A DNA stretch of 22,995 nt from a virus: positions 1 through 22,995 of IMG/VR virus record IMGVR_UViG_3300048586_000304, one strand, 5' to 3'. The notes below the pieces were generated by a model. That model ran no database searches, was not told where the DNA came from, and worked only from the letters and a program-made list of their open reading frames with translations. The position numbers and the translations under genes are program-made. Shown piece by piece: positions 21,276-22,995 of this stretch. Positions within the stretch are counted from its first letter, which is position 1; every line of letters starts with the position of its first letter.

Positions 21276-22995
21276 CAGTCCCTCATGAAGTTCGGGGTGT
21301 ACGCCCGCCGTTTCCGGCGCGGCGTGGTGAGCGTTCCGGCCTTGGGCTGGGCCGGATCTGGTGGTGCGGCGTCAGTCGGGATAGCTGCTGGCAGGCGGGT
21401 TTCCACGCCCGCCTGTGCCTCGAGCCGCCGCCATCTGGCATCGTCCCAGCGGTCGGCACCGAGGATCCATGCGGCGGCACGGGCATAGACCCGGCAGTCC
21501 AGCGCCTCGTTCCGCTCGCGCATCTTCTGCCATTCCTGATGGGCATAGCCGCGCTTGTTGCGGATCGTGACCAGCTGTTCGGCCACCAGCTGCTTCAGCC
21601 ATTCGGTGTCCGCCCAGCCGGGAAGATGGATCGTGCCGGGGGCGTCCAGCACGCCCAGCGCCCGGTCCTCATCACTTGGCCGCTCGATCCGCAGGAACCG
21701 ATAGGTCTCCGCTTTGAACGTCGCCGTCGCCACCGACCAAAGCCGCGCCCCGCGGCGCAGACGCTTCCCGCCGATGGTCGCATCGACATAGGTCGGGCCA
21801 GAAACTGGCGCCGACCGGTTGAAGCCCTTAAGCCCCTTCAGCGGCGCCACCTGTTCGAAGCCGACCTTGCGCGACCAGGCGTAGACGGCCGCCGCCTCAT
21901 AACCGGTGTCGATGCCAAGTCTCGCCACGGTCATGAAGGCACCGTTCGCATGCTGCCAGCTCTTCCCCAACAGCGCCGTCAGCTTGTCCCATGCAGCGGG
22001 ATCGTCGGGCCCGCCCGGAATGACGATGTGATCGACGAGCCAGCTTTCCAAGCCCCGGCCCCAGGCCCAGACATCGACCTCGATCCGGTCCCTCTGGACG
22101 TCAGCGCCCGCGGTCAGGAACAGCCCGGCCATCGGCACGGTGCCCGGCTTCCACGCCTCGCGCCGATCCGCCAGCCGCTGCCATTCTGGCGCGTCGCCGC
22201 TCTCGACCCATGTCTCGCCGAGCAGCGTGTTGCGCGCCGCACGGAGTGTTGCGTCCGACCCTTGCGCCGCCAGCCATTCCCGCGCGACGTCGGACCAGCT
22301 TTTCCAGCCCAAGGGCGAATAGAGCGCGGAGAGGTGGAAACCGATGGCCTTCGGATCCTTGGAAACCGCCGTCGCCCGCCATTCGCCGCGGGCCAGCATC
22401 TCGGTCTTGTGGTGCTCGGCGATGGGGCGTTCGCATGCTTCGCAATGGTAGGCGGCCGTTTCCGGCTTTCCCTTCGCCCAGCGCAGGCGGTCGAATTGCA
22501 GCCACTGCATCGCGCCGCAATGCGGGCAGGGCACGAAGTAACGCCGCTGGTCGCTAGCCTCGAACTCGCGCTCAATGCGTGACAGCCCCCGGATCGTGGG
22601 CGTCGAGACCATGAACACCTTGCGCCGGTGCGAGAAGGTCGTCGTCCGCGCCTCGGCCAGCGTGACCGGATCGCCCTCCTCGTCGGCCGAGGCCGGGTAG
22701 GCGTCCACCTCGTCGAGGAAGACATAGCGCGCGGGCATCGACCGCAGGCCGGTGGCGCTGTTCGCGCCGGTCAGCACCAGGATGCCGCCGGGGAATTCCT
22801 TCGACAGCATCGAATTGCCCGCATCGCGGGATCGGGCCGGGTTCACCCGTTCGCGCAGGGCGGGGCTATCCGCGATCAGGGGGTCAAGACGACCGCGAGA
22901 CGTCCGCTTCGCCAGTTCCAAGGATGGCAGCACCGCCAGCATCGGGCCTGGCGCGTGATGGATGACGAAGCCGATCCAGTTGTTGCCCGCTTCCG
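21275..22995 (-). CDS. Terminase large subunit (lambda gpA family), 5'-partial
   Basis: About 572 residues are visible; the N-terminus with the Walker A motif lies beyond the right edge. The frame is open to the edge and reads NNWIGFVIHHAPGPMLAV, typical of the middle of the ATPase domain, so the ATG at 22942 is internal. Visible features: Walker B YVFLDEVDAYP, a coupling-motif-like MVSTPT, a zinc-binding pair CPHC (near 22520) and CEAC (near 22440), and then the nuclease domain containing GIDTGYEAAAVY. The enzyme cuts concatemeric DNA and drives it into the head. The family implies cos-type packaging. The gene is followed directly by gpW as in lambda. Confidence 0.95.
   Translation of the reverse strand, partial: EAGNNWIGFVIHHAPGPMLAVLPSLELAKRTSRGRLDPLIADSPALRERVNPARSRDAGNSMLSKEFPGGILVLTGANSATGLRSMPARYVFLDEVDAYPASADEEGDPVTLAEARTTTFSHRRKVFMVSTPTIRGLSRIEREFEASDQRRYFVPCPHCGAMQWLQFDRLRWAKGKPETAAYHCEACERPIAEHHKTEMLARGEWRATAVSKDPKAIGFHLSALYSPLGWKSWSDVAREWLAAQGSDATLRAARNTLLGETWVESGDAPEWQRLADRREAWKPGTVPMAGLFLTAGADVQRDRIEVDVWAWGRGLESWLVDHIVIPGGPDDPAAWDKLTALLGKSWQHANGAFMTVARLGIDTGYEAAAVYAWSRKVGFEQVAPLKGLKGFNRSAPVSGPTYVDATIGGKRLRRGARLWSVATATFKAETYRFLRIERPSDEDRALGVLDAPGTIHLPGWADTEWLKQLVAEQLVTIRNKRGYAHQEWQKMRERNEALDCRVYARAAAWILGADRWDDARWRRLEAQAGVETRLPAAIPTDAAPPDPAQPKAGTLTTPRRKRRAYTPNFMRD

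Larger units (their letters stand above)
929..22995 (-). mobile_element. Prophage late region (lambda-type head and tail shaft, GTA-type baseplate, lysis cassette), partial
   Basis: An unbroken co-directional run of about 20 tightly packed minus-strand genes encodes, in transcription order, terminase, connector, portal, protease/scaffold, decoration, capsid, head-tail joining, tail terminator, tube, chaperones, tape measure, distal tail, hub, peptidase, baseplate, fibre, holin candidate, endolysin and spanins. This is a siphovirus virion and lysis programme. The head and shaft order matches phage lambda gene by gene; the tip matches the Rhodobacter GTA gene order. No structural frame looks broken, so the late block appears intact. 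Integrase, repressor, replication genes, small terminase and both attachment sites are not in the window, so the element's ends are unknown. Confidence 0.93.

Noticed and set aside
1-22995. tRNA, rRNA, CRISPR array, IS element
   Set aside because: No cloverleaf, ribosomal signature, regularly spaced repeat or transposase was recognised on either strand by eye.

Overview
The window is almost entirely the late (structural and lysis) gene block of a prophage in a high-GC alphaproteobacterium. A Rhodobacterales host (Rhodobacter/Paracoccus type) fits best, because the tail-tip genes are of the gene-transfer-agent (GTA) type typical of that order, codon use is GC-rich, and the gene at the left edge is a RepB/ParB-like partition protein common in that group. 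The host is inferred from gene content only.

Layout, read in the direction of late transcription (minus strand, right to left). HEAD MODULE, arranged like phage lambda A-W-B-C/Nu3-D-E-FII: terminase large subunit (partial, runs off the right edge), gpW-like connector, portal, S49 head protease with an in-frame nested scaffold, decoration protein D, major capsid protein E, FII-like joining protein. TAIL MODULE, arranged like lambda Z-U-V-G/GT-H: DUF6441/gpZ-like protein, tail terminator, tail tube protein, two tail assembly chaperone frames joined by a canonical A_AAA_AAC -1 frameshift site, and an 820-residue tape measure. BASEPLATE MODULE, which switches to the GTA type: DUF2460 distal tail protein, DUF2163 hub with four spaced cysteines, NlpC/P60 peptidase, 1332-residue TIM-barrel 'megatron' protein, and a DUF2793 tail fibre. 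LYSIS MODULE: small membrane protein (holin candidate), M15 peptidase endolysin with a C-terminal membrane segment, and an overlapping inner-membrane spanin/lipoprotein spanin pair. Genes are packed head to tail with short gaps or 1-8 base overlaps, as in one translationally coupled late operon. Its promoter is not in the window.

Two things break the pattern. First, an 807-base plus-strand gene of visibly lower GC lies between the gpZ-like and tail-terminator genes, antisense to the late operon and overlapping the gpZ-like 3' end by 10 bases. It is a lysogenic-conversion ('moron') candidate of unknown function and the best place to look for an undescribed activity. Second, a strong minus-strand intrinsic terminator, with a G-quadruplex-capable run beside it, sits directly before the endolysin ribosome binding site, which suggests that lysis genes are expressed only by read-through or antitermination.

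At the far left a plus-strand RepB-C-terminal-domain protein (5' end outside the window) converges on the late operon. A perfect 11-bp stem with flanking A/T tracts between them looks like a shared bidirectional terminator. Whether RepB belongs to the phage (a phage-plasmid, or an island with paired RepB genes) or to the host flank cannot be decided from this window. No tRNA, rRNA, CRISPR, IS element or attachment site was recognised.
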